The notes below the pieces were generated by a model. The model made no database searches. It had not been told where the DNA came from and saw nothing but the letters and a program-made list of their open reading frames with translations. Of a stretch of 45,117 bases of DNA, positions 29,451 through 39,629 are shown piece by piece (position 1 is the stretch's first letter; each line of letters opens with the position of its first letter). The position numbers and the translations under genes were made by a program. The stretch lies in the NCBI GenBank assembly GCA_030683705.1, contig JAUXPP010000001.1:1-45117 (forward strand), read 5' to 3'. Origin of the DNA: Polaromonas sp. GTDB lineage: Bacteria; Pseudomonadota; Gammaproteobacteria; Burkholderiales; Burkholderiaceae_C.

Positions 29451-30461
29451 TTATTTCCTGCGTTCAAGGCCGTCAGCAAACAGGGCCAGGGTAGCCATCG
29501 GGACCTCCCCAATCACGGTCAGCCACCAGGCTTCCACACGCCGCGTCAGGGACTGGGTGGCCCCCATGGACAACCGGGATTCCCTGGCGTGGCGCTGGGC
29601 GTCATACGGTTCCACAAAAATCGAGACTGACGCGAGCCCGTCGGAAAACACCCATTGCATCGGCTCATCGCCGGTCGGTGTCACACGCGGGCGCTTGTGG
29701 CAGCTCATGGGCTGAAAGCCGGACACCGGGTTTTTCAGGGCCCAGCCCTCGGCGCTGGCGGTGGTCTTGACCAGGCCGGGCTTTTCGACCCGGTAGCCGT
29801 CGACCTTGTTCATCATCTGCGCCAGCTTTTCAAGCTTGACCGGCACGTCGAACTGAAGCTCGGAAAATGCCGCCTGTTCCAGAACCTTGCCTTCGGCGTC
29901 CAGGGTCTGCAGTTTGACAACCAGCCCCCGCTTCTGCTCGGCCCAGACACGGTAGCCGAAACGCATGGCATCCCTGGGAACAAGCGCAATCACGTCGGCA
30001 TCGACGCCGGCCACACGCTCGCGACCCTCCTGCCTGGCCTGGTAGAAATCCCCGATGTGGCTGCCGGTGGTTTGCAGCAGCGCGGGAAAAAGCCCGAGCG
30101 ATTCGCGCTTCTCGGTGCGCACCAGTTTTTCTTCCGGCAGGAAGGTCACGACCTGGTCGTTATGGCGGAAGGTCGAGCGCCGCGGACCTGTCAGGGTGTC
30201 GACGCGCTCAATCTGCTGCTTGCCGTCGCACACGTGCCAGATCTTGGCGCTGGACATGACGCCGCCCGAGGAAACCACGAAGGTGCCGACATAAGACCGG
30301 TTCCTCGAGGCCTCATGCATGCGCATCAGCCATTCGTTGATGTTTTTCGACTCCACAGCCTGCACCGGGGCGGCCGGCGCGGGCGCCTGGGCTGCTACGT
30401 AATTGGCAGAAGCCAGCGCGCAACCGGCAAGGGCCAGGAGTCGAAGATGCTTGAGGTTCAT
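29451..30461 (-). CDS. rseB: RseB/MucB sigma-E regulatory protein
   Basis: RseB (336 aa) is a periplasmic protein that binds the anti-sigma factor RseA and shields it from proteolysis until lipid or lipopolysaccharide signals are sensed. There is a signal peptide ending near ANYVAAQ, a large lipoprotein-carrier-like domain (NRSYVGTFVVSSGG, IWHVCDGKQQIERVDTLTGP) and a smaller C-terminal domain (QWVFSDGLASVSIFVEP). The length and position between rseA and degP fit. No RseC gene is nearby. Confidence 0.93.
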   Translation of the reverse strand: MNLKHLRLLALAGCALASANYVAAQAPAPAAPVQAVESKNINEWLMRMHEASRNRSYVGTFVVSSGGVMSSAKIWHVCDGKQQIERVDTLTGPRRSTFRHNDQVVTFLPEEKLVRTEKRESLGLFPALLQTTGSHIGDFYQARQEGRERVAGVDADVIALVPRDAMRFGYRVWAEQKRGLVVKLQTLDAEGKVLEQAAFSELQFDVPVKLEKLAQMMNKVDGYRVEKPGLVKTTASAEGWALKNPVSGFQPMSCHKRPRVTPTGDEPMQWVFSDGLASVSIFVEPYDAQRHARESRLSMGATQSLTRRVEAWWLTVIGEVPMATLALFADGLERRK

Positions 30462-30503
30462 GGCTGCGAGCTGATCGGTAGAAGTGATGCGCCGGTCCGG
30501 CGC

Positions 30504-31136
30504 CTAGCGCCGCGCATCCTGCGGGGATTCAAACGTGGCATTGCGCAAAAAACCCGAGGGCATCTGCAGCGCCGAGGTGCCGCCAAACTGCTTGTGTTCG
30601 GCCAGCAGTTGCTGGAGCCGCGCGTCGCGCACCACCGGCCCCTGTGCCGACATCACCAGCACCTGCTGGGGAACCTCCGGACGGGCCTGGGCCAGTTGCG
30701 GCGTGGCCGACTGCGCCAATTGAGGCGCAGCGGACGGTGCCAGCAGGCCGGCGCCGGTGTTCCATGCCACGGCCACCACCGCCGCCACGGACACAAACCC
30801 GGCCACCAGTTTCCAGCGAAAGCTGCCGTCGTTGGAGGCTTCGCGGTCCATGTCCGCGACCATCGGCTGCCTTGAAGTCACCAGCGCATGAAGCGGCGGC
30901 TCCTGCGCCAGGCTCGTGCGCAGACGTGCCAGGAATGCCGCATCCGACGCCTGCGGCGCCAGGCCAGGCGAACGCAGCACATCACCAATCAGGTGGTAGG
31001 CATTCCAGCTCTCCAGCGCCTGCTCGTCGGCTTCGCAGATCGCGAGCGCGGCGGCAAAGTCCTCGCTGGCCAGCTGGCCGTCGGCGAGGGCCGAAATCAT
31101 TTCAAGGTTTTGCGTTGTCGGTTTCATGGTGTTCAT
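30504..31136 (-). CDS. rseA: Anti-sigma-E factor RseA/MucA-like
   Basis: Inner-membrane anti-sigma factor (about 210 aa) that holds RpoE until cleaved during envelope stress. The N-terminal cytoplasmic domain has the RseA_N pattern MISALADGQLASEDFAAAL and WNAYHLIGDVLRS. A single membrane helix follows (WKLVAGFVSVAAVVAVAW), then a periplasmic Ala/Gln-rich segment. Starts at 31136 (MNTMKPTT) or 31127 (MKPTT) are both plausible and neither has a clear ribosome site. It lies 73 bp after rpoE. Confidence 0.92.
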   Translation of the reverse strand: MNTMKPTTQNLEMISALADGQLASEDFAAALAICEADEQALESWNAYHLIGDVLRSPGLAPQASDAAFLARLRTSLAQEPPLHALVTSRQPMVADMDREASNDGSFRWKLVAGFVSVAAVVAVAWNTGAGLLAPSAAPQLAQSATPQLAQARPEVPQQVLVMSAQGPVVRDARLQQLLAEHKQFGGTSALQMPSGFLRNATFESPQDARR

Positions 31137-31209
31137 GGGCAGCTTGCGCCGGCCGGTCAATCATCTGCTGTTGTCTCTGGAATACATTCCACATTGCCAC
31201 TTGCCATGC

Positions 31210-31845
31210 CTACCAGCGCTTGCCGGACTGGTTCTCCAGCAGGGGTTTGATCTTTACGGAGATCGCTTCCCTGGCCCTGAAAATCCGGGACCGCACCGTG
31301 CCTATCGGGCAATTCATCACTTCCGCGATCTCTTCATAACTCAAGCCTTCGATTTCCCGCAGGCTGATGGCCTGACGCAACTCGTCAGGCAAGGCATCCA
31401 TGGCCGCATTGACCATCTGGGCAATTTCCTTGCTGGCCAGTACAGCTTCCGGGGTTTCCGAACTGGTTAGTTCGTTTTCCAGCGGGGAAGTTTCATCGTC
31501 ATCGCCGGATTTGAACGAATTTTCCGAGACCGTCGGATTGCGCTTGAGGTCCATCAAGGATTTTTTGGCAGTGTTGACGGCAATCCGGTACAGCCAGGTG
31601 TAGAACTGCGCCTCGCCCCGGAACTGGGCCAGCGCGCGGTAAGCGCGGATAAAGGTTTCCTGGGCGATGTCTTCCACCAGGTCCACATCGCGCACCATGC
31701 GCCCGATCAGGCGCTGGATGCGGCGCTGGTATTTGATGACCAGCAGTTCAAACGCCTTCTGGTCGCCCGCGACCGTGCGCTCGACCAGCATGGCATCGCT
31801 GTCGCTGGCCGTTGGCGGCTCGGAAGGGGGAATGTCGGCGCTCAT
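31210..31845 (-). CDS. rpoE: ECF sigma factor RpoE/AlgU
   Basis: Extracytoplasmic-function sigma factor (211 aa) directing the envelope-stress regulon. Region 2 includes LVIKYQRRIQRLIGRMV and DIAQETFIRAYRALAQF; region 4 includes LPDELRQAISLREIEGL and YEEIAEVMNCPIGTVRSRIF. The ATG at 31845 overlaps the upstream stop as ATGA, so translation is probably coupled to the YgfX-like gene; no strong ribosome site is visible. The linker between regions is acidic (SGDDDETS). Gene order with rseA, rseB and degP is standard. Confidence 0.96.
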   Translation of the reverse strand: MSADIPPSEPPTASDSDAMLVERTVAGDQKAFELLVIKYQRRIQRLIGRMVRDVDLVEDIAQETFIRAYRALAQFRGEAQFYTWLYRIAVNTAKKSLMDLKRNPTVSENSFKSGDDDETSPLENELTSSETPEAVLASKEIAQMVNAAMDALPDELRQAISLREIEGLSYEEIAEVMNCPIGTVRSRIFRAREAISVKIKPLLENQSGKRW

Positions 31846-32360
31846 GGATAAGGGCGTGGCGGATCGGTTTCGGCAGGAAAGTCCGCTGCGGCAACAGGGA
31901 GGGGCATATCGGGTGGCAGGCCGGCGGGCCATGCCTTGCGCCGCGAATATACAGCACGCCGCAAATCCAGCCAGCGTTCGGGGAAGGCCGATCGATGGGC
32001 CCACAGCCACATGCTGGCATGGTCATGGTTGTCCAGCCGGATCAGCAGGGTGCGTTGCAGATCAAGCGCCACCGACAGGGCCAGCACCGGTGTCCCGGCC
32101 TGGTAGCCCGGGCTTTCCCAGAACCAGGCCTGGCCATCCCAGTGCAACTGCCCCACCGGCGCGCTGCGCCAGCCCAGCCAGGCAAGCACGCCGGCGCCCA
32201 CCACCCCCGCCACGGCCATGCCGGTACGCCAGTCGAACCCGGGGCCGGCCAGCCACCATGCGACGGTCACCCCCAGGCCTGCCAGCCACAGGGCGGCCAG
32301 GGCCAGCCCCTGAAAATGCGAACGCCCCAGCGGGTAGGCAACCGGCGGGGCGTTATGCAT
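31842..32360 (-). CDS. YgfX-like small inner-membrane protein
   Basis: 172-residue protein between fabF and rpoE. It has a hydrophobic hairpin (LALAALWLAGLGVTVAWWLA, then MAVAGVVGAGVLAWLGW) and a small domain ending in MWLWAHRSAFPERWLDLRRA. The layout of two close helices, a Trp-rich domain and a WxxLRR C-terminal box resembles YgfX (CptA), which in some gamma-proteobacteria also lies near the sigma-E locus. The assignment is by pattern only. ATG 32360 is chosen; a TTG at 32417 overlapping the fabF stop would add 19 residues. The stop overlaps rpoE by 4 bases. Confidence 0.6.
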   Translation of the reverse strand: MHNAPPVAYPLGRSHFQGLALAALWLAGLGVTVAWWLAGPGFDWRTGMAVAGVVGAGVLAWLGWRSAPVGQLHWDGQAWFWESPGYQAGTPVLALSVALDLQRTLLIRLDNHDHASMWLWAHRSAFPERWLDLRRAVYSRRKAWPAGLPPDMPLPVAAADFPAETDPPRPYP

Positions 32361-32413
32361 GGACGGAACAGGAAGTGATGACGCTGGATGCTGAAGGTGC
32401 GAAAAAAGGGAAC

Positions 32414-33658
<1,245 letters not shown>

Positions 33659-33681
33659 GCGCAAATCCTGAAGAAGAAGTT

Positions 33682-33713
33682 CCCGGAAAGCCGGACATGG
33701 CTTTCCAGGCGGG
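33682..33713 (-). terminator. Hairpin between acpP and fabF
   Basis: On the minus strand GGAAAGCC and GGCTTTCC pair perfectly over a 6-nt loop. Outer CCC/GGG pairing and a pyrimidine-rich tail (AACTTCTTCTTC) follow. It is a candidate partial terminator or 3'-stabilising stem that would let acpP mRNA exceed fabF mRNA. Confidence 0.5.
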
Positions 33714-33733
33714 ATGAAAAAAGACCGGGGTCT

Positions 33734-34105
<372 letters not shown>

Positions 34106-34153
34106 TCATGATTCGGGTGACGCCGGGCCTGCCGGCAACTGCCGGACGAGTCC

Positions 34154-34900
34154 TCACATATACATGCCGCCGTTGACGTGGATCTCCTGCCCGGTGATGT
34201 AGCCGGCCTGCGGGCTGGCGACAAACGCCACCGCATGTGCAATGTCCTGCGGCTTGCCCAGATGACCCAGCGGAATCTGCCCCAGCAGTGCTTTCTGCTG
34301 CTCCTCTGGCAGGCTGGCGGTCATGTCGGTTTCAATAAATCCGGGCGCCACACAGTTGACGGTGATGTTGCGGCTGCCGAGTTCGCGCGCCAGCGCGCGT
34401 GTCATGCCGGCCACGCCCGCCTTGGCAGCCGCGTAGTTGGCCTGGCCGGCATTGCCGGACGCGCCTACCACAGAGGTGATGCTGATGATGCGGCCGTAAC
34501 GCTGCTTCATCATGGTGCGCATCACGGCGCGGCTCATGCGGAACACCGCCTTGAGGTTGGTGTCCAGCACCGCGTCCCAGTCCTCGTCCTTCAGGCGCAT
34601 GGCCAGCATGTCGCGCGTGATGCCGGCATTGTTGACCAGCACCTGCAAGCCGCCATGCTCCTTGACGATCGCGTCGATCAGCGCTTCGGCACCTGCCGCG
34701 TCGTTCACATTCAGGTTTTTTCCGGAACAACCGGGAAACGCCGCCAGCGCCTGGCTGATCTTCGCCGCGCCATCATCGGTGGTGGCCGTGCCAATCACTT
34801 TCAGGCCGCGCTGCGCCAGTTCCAGCGCGATCGCCGCGCCAATGCCGCGCGAAGCGCCGGTGACCAGTGCCACCTGGCCTTCAAATTGAATATCGCTCAT
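34154..34900 (-). CDS. fabG: 3-oxoacyl-ACP reductase
   Basis: FabG (248 aa) is the NADPH-dependent reductase of the elongation cycle, in the short-chain dehydrogenase family. It shows the cofactor loop VTGASRGIGAAIA, NNAGITRD, and catalytic Ser143, Tyr156 and Lys160 (ITSVVGASGNAG, then NYAAAKAG). ATG 34900 has GGGAGATG upstream and overlaps the fabD stop as ATGA. The C-terminus ITGQEIHVNGGMYM is typical. Confidence 0.97.
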   Translation of the reverse strand: MSDIQFEGQVALVTGASRGIGAAIALELAQRGLKVIGTATTDDGAAKISQALAAFPGCSGKNLNVNDAAGAEALIDAIVKEHGGLQVLVNNAGITRDMLAMRLKDEDWDAVLDTNLKAVFRMSRAVMRTMMKQRYGRIISITSVVGASGNAGQANYAAAKAGVAGMTRALARELGSRNITVNCVAPGFIETDMTASLPEEQQKALLGQIPLGHLGKPQDIAHAVAFVASPQAGYITGQEIHVNGGMYM

Positions 34901-35847
34901 ACCAGCATCTCCCTGGCCTGCTTCAGGCTGTCCGGATCGAACAGGGCCACGCCCGTCATGTCCGCATCGATACGTTTGACCATGCCGGCCAGCACCTTGC
35001 CCGGCCCGCATTCGACCACCGTCGTGATGCCACGCGCCTTGATGGCCTGCACACATTCCACCCAGCGCACCGGGCCGAAGGCCTGCGCGTACAGGGCCGC
35101 GCGGATGCGCTCGGGATCGGTCTCGACAGCGACCTCGATGTTGTTGATCACCGGGATCAGCGGTGCGGCAAAAACAGTGGCCGCGAGTATTTCCTTCAGC
35201 TTGTCGGCGGCAGGTTTCATCAGGCTGGAGTGAAACGGCGCCGACACCGGCAGCGGCAAGGCGCGCTTGGCGCCGTTGGCCTTGAGGACTTCACAGGCCT
35301 TGTCCACCGCAGCCTTGCTGCCGGCAATCACGGTCTGCATCGGGTCGTTGAAATTGACGGCTTCCACCACCTCGGCGGTGCCTGGTCCAAAACTGCGCAG
35401 CGCTTCGGCACAACCTTCCACAACCCGGGAGGCTTGCATGCCGAGGATGGCGGCCATCGCGCCCACCCCCACCGGCACCGCATCCTGCATGGCCTGCGCG
35501 CGAAAACGCACCAGCGGCGCGGCCTGCGCCAGGCTCAGCACGCCGGACGCAACCAGCGCGGAATATTCCCCCAGCGAGTGACCGGCCACCACCGCCGGCG
35601 CGGCGCCGGTCTCGGCCATCCAGGCGCGATAGGCGGCGACACCGGCCACCAGCATCACCGGCTGGGTGTTGGTGGTCAGGCCCAGCGCTTCCTTCGTCCC
35701 TTCCCTGATCAGCTGGCCGAGGTCTTCGCCCAGCGCGTCCGAGGCTTCGCGCAGGGTCTCGCGCACCGCCGGGTGCTCGCCCCAGCCGTCCAGCATGCCC
35801 ACAGACTGTGAACCCTGGCCCGGAAAAACAAAAGCAAAAGGTGTCAT
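34897..35847 (-). CDS. fabD: Malonyl-CoA:ACP transacylase
   Basis: FabD (316 aa) loads malonyl groups onto AcpP. It begins MTPFAFVFPGQGSQSVGML, has the nucleophile in GHSLGEYSALV (Ser91) and the catalytic histidine in VSAPFHSSLM (His206). ATG 35847 is used; an in-frame TTG 15 bases upstream is less likely. The 51-bp gap to fabH is almost wholly a copy of the dispersed repeat. Confidence 0.97.
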   Translation of the reverse strand: MTPFAFVFPGQGSQSVGMLDGWGEHPAVRETLREASDALGEDLGQLIREGTKEALGLTTNTQPVMLVAGVAAYRAWMAETGAAPAVVAGHSLGEYSALVASGVLSLAQAAPLVRFRAQAMQDAVPVGVGAMAAILGMQASRVVEGCAEALRSFGPGTAEVVEAVNFNDPMQTVIAGSKAAVDKACEVLKANGAKRALPLPVSAPFHSSLMKPAADKLKEILAATVFAAPLIPVINNIEVAVETDPERIRAALYAQAFGPVRWVECVQAIKARGITTVVECGPGKVLAGMVKRIDADMTGVALFDPDSLKQAREMLV

Positions 35848-35864
35848 GGAGTTTGTAATCAAAT

Positions 35865-35914
35865 TGGCCGCCAGCCCTTGAGGGACGGGCGTAACCAGCT
35901 ATAGATTCAGGAGC
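35865..35914 (+). repeat. Dispersed ~50-bp repeat, copy 6, overlapping the fabH stop
   Basis: Forward copy: GGCCGCCAGCCCTTGAGGGA, then CGGGCGTAACCAGCTATAGA and TTCAGGAGC. Read on the minus strand it supplies the last codons (Leu-Asn-Leu) and the TAG of fabH, and it fills the fabH-fabD gap. Confidence 0.65.
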
Positions 35915-36876
35915 ACCGCGCCCCAGGTGAAGCCACCGCCCACACCCTCGAGCATCAGGGTGTCGCCTTTTTGGATCTTGCCGCTGCGCACCGCCACGTC
36001 CAGCGCCAGCGGAATCGAGGCCGCCGAGGTGTTGCCATGCTGGTCCACCGTGACGATCAGCTTGTCCAGCGGCAGCTTCAGCTTTTTGGCGGTGCTGTGC
36101 ATGATGCGGATGTTGGCCTGGTGCGGGATCAGCCAGTCGATGTCGCTGTCCTGCAGGCCGGCCTTGGCCAGGGTGGCGCGCGCCGCTTCCTCGAGCACAC
36201 CGACCGCCAGCTTGAACACCGCCTGACCATCCATCTTGAGCAGCGGGTCGCCCAGCACCTGGCCGCCGGCGACGGTGCCGGGCACACACAGGATGCCCAC
36301 GTGTTTGCCGTCGGCATGCAGGTCGGTGGCCAGGATGCCCGGTGTGTCCGAAGCTTCCAGCACCACCGCGCCGGCGCCGTCGCCGAACAGCACACAGGTG
36401 GTGCGGTCCGAAAAATCGAGGATGCGCGAAAACACTTCCGCGCCAATCACCAGCGCCTTGCTGGCCGAACCGGTCTTGATCATGGCGTCGGCGACGGTCA
36501 GCGCGTAGACAAAACCGCTGCAGACTGCCTGCACGTCGAAGGCCGGGCAACCGGCGATGCCGAGCTTGTGCTGCAGGATGCAGGCGGCGGACGGAAACAC
36601 CATGTCCGGCGTCGAGGTGGCCACGATGATCAGGTCGATGTCACTGGCTTGCAGGCCGGCAGCCTGCAGCGCATTTTTGGCCGCTTCCAGAGCCAGGTCG
36701 CTGCTGCAGACCCCGGGCGCGGCGAAATGGCGGGCACGGATGCCGGTGCGCTCGACTATCCATTCATCCGAAGTTTCCACCCCTTTGGCGGCCAGCTCGG
36801 CAGCCAGGTCGGCATTGCTCAAACGACGGGGCGGCAGGTAGCTGCCGGTGCCAGTGATACGTGAATAGGGGCTCAT
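35899..36876 (-). CDS. fabH: Beta-ketoacyl-ACP synthase III
   Basis: FabH (325 aa) starts fatty-acid synthesis by condensing acetyl-CoA with malonyl-ACP. The triad is Cys119 ([12 protein letters not shown]), His252 ([10 protein letters not shown]) and Asn282 ([12 protein letters not shown]). [13 protein letters not shown] at the N-terminus and [14 protein letters not shown] at the C-terminus are typical. Its last codons and stop lie within repeat copy 6. PlsX is 5 bp upstream. Confidence 0.97.
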   Translation of the reverse strand: MSPYSRITGTGSYLPPRRLSNADLAAELAAKGVETSDEWIVERTGIRARHFAAPGVCSSDLALEAAKNALQAAGLQASDIDLIIVATSTPDMVFPSAACILQHKLGIAGCPAFDVQAVCSGFVYALTVADAMIKTGSASKALVIGAEVFSRILDFSDRTTCVLFGDGAGAVVLEASDTPGILATDLHADGKHVGILCVPGTVAGGQVLGDPLLKMDGQAVFKLAVGVLEEAARATLAKAGLQDSDIDWLIPHQANIRIMHSTAKKLKLPLDKLIVTVDQHGNTSAASIPLALDVAVRSGKIQKGDTLMLEGVGGGFTWGAVLLNL

Positions 36877-36881
36877 GAATT

Positions 36882-37985
36882 TTAGTGCGCTGGCGCTGGA
36901 TCGGTATGGGTGTCGGGCACATCGGCGCCCGTCGCATCCACCGGTCCCATCGCCGCTTTGGCCAGCAGGGGGGCGGCGTGGGCGATGCGTTCCTGCACCC
37001 GTTCCAGCAAGTTGTTGCGAGCTGCATCATAAGCGCGATTCAGGGCCCGTTCAAAAGCAAAGGCATCAGCCGATCCGTGGCTCTTGAACACCAGCCCGCG
37101 CAGGCCCAGCAGCGCCGCACCGTTGTAACGCCTATGGTCTACACGATTTTTAAATGCAGATAACACCGGATAAGCCACGATAGCGGCAGTTTTGGTGAAT
37201 ATATTTCTGGAAAACTCGGCCTTGATGAATCCACCAATCATGCTGGCCAGGCCTTCGCTGGCTTTGAGAGCCACATTGCCGACAAAGCCGTCACACACAA
37301 CGATATCCACCACACCCTTGAAAATATCGTTCCCCTCGACATTGCCATAAAAATTCAAATCGCCACTTTTAGCAGCAGATCGGAGCAATTCACCCGCCTT
37401 TTTGATGACTTCGCTGCCTTTAATGGCTTCTTCGCCAATATTGAGCAGACCCACCGTGGGACTGGGCTTGTCGGCGATGGCGGACACCAGGGCGGAACCC
37501 ATGACGGCAAACTGGAACAGGTGATCTTCGGAGCAATCGATGTTGGCGCCCAGGTCGAGCACCGTGGTGGCGCCGCCGGCGGCATTGGGCAACTGGGTGG
37601 CAATCGCCGGCCGGTCAATACCTTCCAGCGTCTTGAGCACATATCGCGCAATCGCCATCAATGCGCCGGTGTTGCCGGCCGATACCGCCGCTTGGGCTGC
37701 GCCCTCCTTGACCTGGGTGATGGCCACACGCATCGACGAGTCTTTTTTGCGGCGCAGGGCCACCTCGATCGGGTCGTCCATGGTGACCACCTCGGAGGCG
37801 GCCAGGACCTGGCAGCGCGGATGTGACTGGATGCGGGGAAATTCTGCCTGCGAGGCAAGCACCCCGGGCTGGCCCACCAGCACGATGCCGGCGTCAGGAT
37901 GGCTGTCCAGGAAGGCGAGGCAGGCCGGCAAGGTGACCGACGGGCCGAAATCGCCGCCCATGGCGTCGACAGCTATCCTGATCAT
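36882..37985 (-). CDS. plsX: Phosphate acyltransferase
   Basis: PlsX (367 aa) makes acyl-phosphate from acyl-ACP for phospholipid synthesis. It begins [20 protein letters not shown], with [19 protein letters not shown] and [16 protein letters not shown] as further signatures. It is somewhat longer than the common 340-350 residues because of a ~25-residue Ala/Asp/Pro-rich tail. It lies between rpmF and fabH as in E. coli. Confidence 0.96.
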   Translation of the reverse strand: MIRIAVDAMGGDFGPSVTLPACLAFLDSHPDAGIVLVGQPGVLASQAEFPRIQSHPRCQVLAASEVVTMDDPIEVALRRKKDSSMRVAITQVKEGAAQAAVSAGNTGALMAIARYVLKTLEGIDRPAIATQLPNAAGGATTVLDLGANIDCSEDHLFQFAVMGSALVSAIADKPSPTVGLLNIGEEAIKGSEVIKKAGELLRSAAKSGDLNFYGNVEGNDIFKGVVDIVVCDGFVGNVALKASEGLASMIGGFIKAEFSRNIFTKTAAIVAYPVLSAFKNRVDHRRYNGAALLGLRGLVFKSHGSADAFAFERALNRAYDAARNNLLERVQERIAHAAPLLAKAAMGPVDATGADVPDTHTDPAPAH

Positions 37986-38020
37986 GGCAGGACCGGTGCA
38001 GTCAGGAAATGGGAATTCGA

Positions 38021-38052
38021 CAAAACAAAGGCCCGCAGGATGAGTGCGGGCC
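38021..38052 (-). terminator. Intrinsic terminator/attenuator between rpmF and plsX
   Basis: On the minus strand GGCCCGCA and TGCGGGCC form an 8-bp stem with a 7-nt loop, followed by TTTGTTTTG. Leaky termination here would let ribosomal protein mRNA exceed plsX-fab mRNA. Confidence 0.65.
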
Positions 38053-38070
38053 AGTTCTTAAAGCGCGGAA

Positions 38071-38253
38071 TTACGCTTCGGATTTGGTTTTCAGCACCTT
38101 GCGACCACGGTAGAAACCGGTGGGGCTGATGTGGTGGCGCAGGTGAATCTCGCCGGTGGTGGACTCGACAGCCAGACCTGGAACGGTCAGGGCATTGTGT
38201 GCACGGTGCATGCCGCGCTTGGAAGGTGATTTTTTGTTCTGCTGGACGGCCAT
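38071..38253 (-). CDS. rpmF: 50S ribosomal protein L32
   Basis: L32 (60 aa), part of the large ribosomal subunit. It begins [20 protein letters not shown] and ends in a basic stretch ([15 protein letters not shown]); the length is normal. There are no zinc-ribbon cysteines, so this is the zinc-free type. A CTCAGGAGCGG site precedes the ATG. It follows yceD by 147 bp. Confidence 0.97.
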   Translation of the reverse strand: MAVQQNKKSPSKRGMHRAHNALTVPGLAVESTTGEIHLRHHISPTGFYRGRKVLKTKSEA

Positions 38254-38400
38254 GATCCGCTCCTGAGGGGGTATAGGGTTGGTAAATAACGCCCTGGAAC
38301 CGTGAGATGGCCCTGGCGCGAAGCCTTTGATTATAGCGCGATACGGGCGCTTGTTCCAGTCCCGCGGCCAGAACAGGCCGGCGCCGCCCGTCGCCCGGGC

Positions 38401-38952
38401 TTATTTGGGCTTTTTGAGCTGGGCCAGGGCCGCAAACGGATGCGGTTTGGCGTCCACCTCGCCGTCCGGCGGCGCCAGTTCGGCCTCACCGGCGCTGAAC
38501 ACCGGCGTTTCGGGACAGGTCTCGTGCATGGGCACCAGCGGCAGGGCCATCAGCAATTCATCCTCGACCACCGCCAGCAGGTCGAACTGGGGCGCCATGA
38601 CCAGCAAATCCTCTTCGGAGGCGTCATCCTCGGCCATGGCGATATCTTCATCGGCCACAAACCGGTACCACTGGTCAATCTCCAGCGGCGTCGCCACCGA
38701 AGCCATGCAGCGCTGGCAGGTCAGCGGCAGGCTGGTGGTGGCCTCCAGATGAACCCACACATCGTCCTCGGCACCGGCGCGCGCGCGCAGCTCGCCGGTG
38801 GCGCGCCAGCTGACGGCCAGATCGGGCGCCGGCCCATGGATTTCCTGGGCCAGGCGCGCCATGGTTGCCAGCGGCGTGTGTTCCACCAGCGGCTCGCCCG
38901 CCTGGGCAAAGGCGGGCATGTTGAGGCGCCGGGCATTGAGGTTTTTCGACAT
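38401..38952 (-). CDS. yceD: YceD family (DUF177) protein
   Basis: 183-residue protein of the YceD/DUF177 family, which precedes rpmF in most bacteria and is implicated in rRNA accumulation. The conserved Cys pair is in LPLTCQRCMASV, followed by the acidic region EDDASEEDLL and ELLMALPLVPMHETC. The C-terminus is HPFAALAQLKKPK, a typical ending. ATG 38952 is chosen; the frame upstream overlaps the maf gene and is not family-like. It is divergent from maf with a 26-bp gap. Confidence 0.93.
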   Translation of the reverse strand: MSKNLNARRLNMPAFAQAGEPLVEHTPLATMARLAQEIHGPAPDLAVSWRATGELRARAGAEDDVWVHLEATTSLPLTCQRCMASVATPLEIDQWYRFVADEDIAMAEDDASEEDLLVMAPQFDLLAVVEDELLMALPLVPMHETCPETPVFSAGEAELAPPDGEVDAKPHPFAALAQLKKPK

Positions 38953-38978
38953 GGCAAGCAGTGTAAGAGAATCAGTGC

Positions 38979-39629
38979 ATGCGCCCTTCTGCCGACTCCT
39001 CTGCCCCCACTGTCCCGCCCGGTACGCCGGACCGCCCCCTGATCCTGGGCTCCAGCTCGCGCTACCGCCATGAACTGCTGTCGCGCCTGGGCCTTGCTTT
39101 TGAAGTCGTGTCACCGGCGGTCGACGAGACGCCGCAGCCAGGCGAAGATCCGGCCGCCCTGGCGCTGCGGCTGGCGCTGGCCAAAGCCCGCGCAGTGGCC
39201 GCCAACTTCCCGCAGGCGGTGGTGATTGGTTCCGACCAGGTCGCCGACCTGGGCGGCTTGCCCCTGGGCAAACCCGGCAGCCACGAACGCGCGGTGGCCC
39301 AGTTGCGCCAGATGCGCGGCCAGACCGTGATTTTCCAGACTGCCGTGGCCGTGGTCTGCGCCGCAAGCGGCTTCGAGCAGGTCGAGCTGGCGGCGGTCAA
39401 GGTCCGGTTTCGCGATCTCGGCGACGAGGAGATCGAGAATTACCTGCGCAGCGAACAACCTTACGACTGCGCCGGCAGTGCCAAAAGTGAAGGCCTGGGC
39501 ATCGCCCTGCTGGAATCCATCGACAACGACGACCCGACCGCCCTGGTCGGCCTGCCGCTGATACGCACCTGCCGCATGCTGCGCGCGGCCGGCATCACGC
39601 TGCTGGGTCCGGCCGGAGCCCGGCCATGA
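38979..39629 (+). CDS. Maf-like nucleotide pyrophosphatase (YceF type)
   Basis: Maf/HAM1-fold pyrophosphatase (216 aa). ILGSSSRYRHELLSRLGL is the N-terminal signature, VIGSDQVADLGG holds the catalytic Asp, and PYDCAGSAKSEGLG is the downstream signature. Position next to yceD-rpmF points to YceF, an m7GTP pyrophosphatase in E. coli. About 20 residues precede the conserved start, so the true start may be internal. The stop overlaps the methyltransferase start by 4 bases. Confidence 0.92.
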   Translation: MRPSADSSAPTVPPGTPDRPLILGSSSRYRHELLSRLGLAFEVVSPAVDETPQPGEDPAALALRLALAKARAVAANFPQAVVIGSDQVADLGGLPLGKPGSHERAVAQLRQMRGQTVIFQTAVAVVCAASGFEQVELAAVKVRFRDLGDEEIENYLRSEQPYDCAGSAKSEGLGIALLESIDNDDPTALVGLPLIRTCRMLRAAGITLLGPAGARP

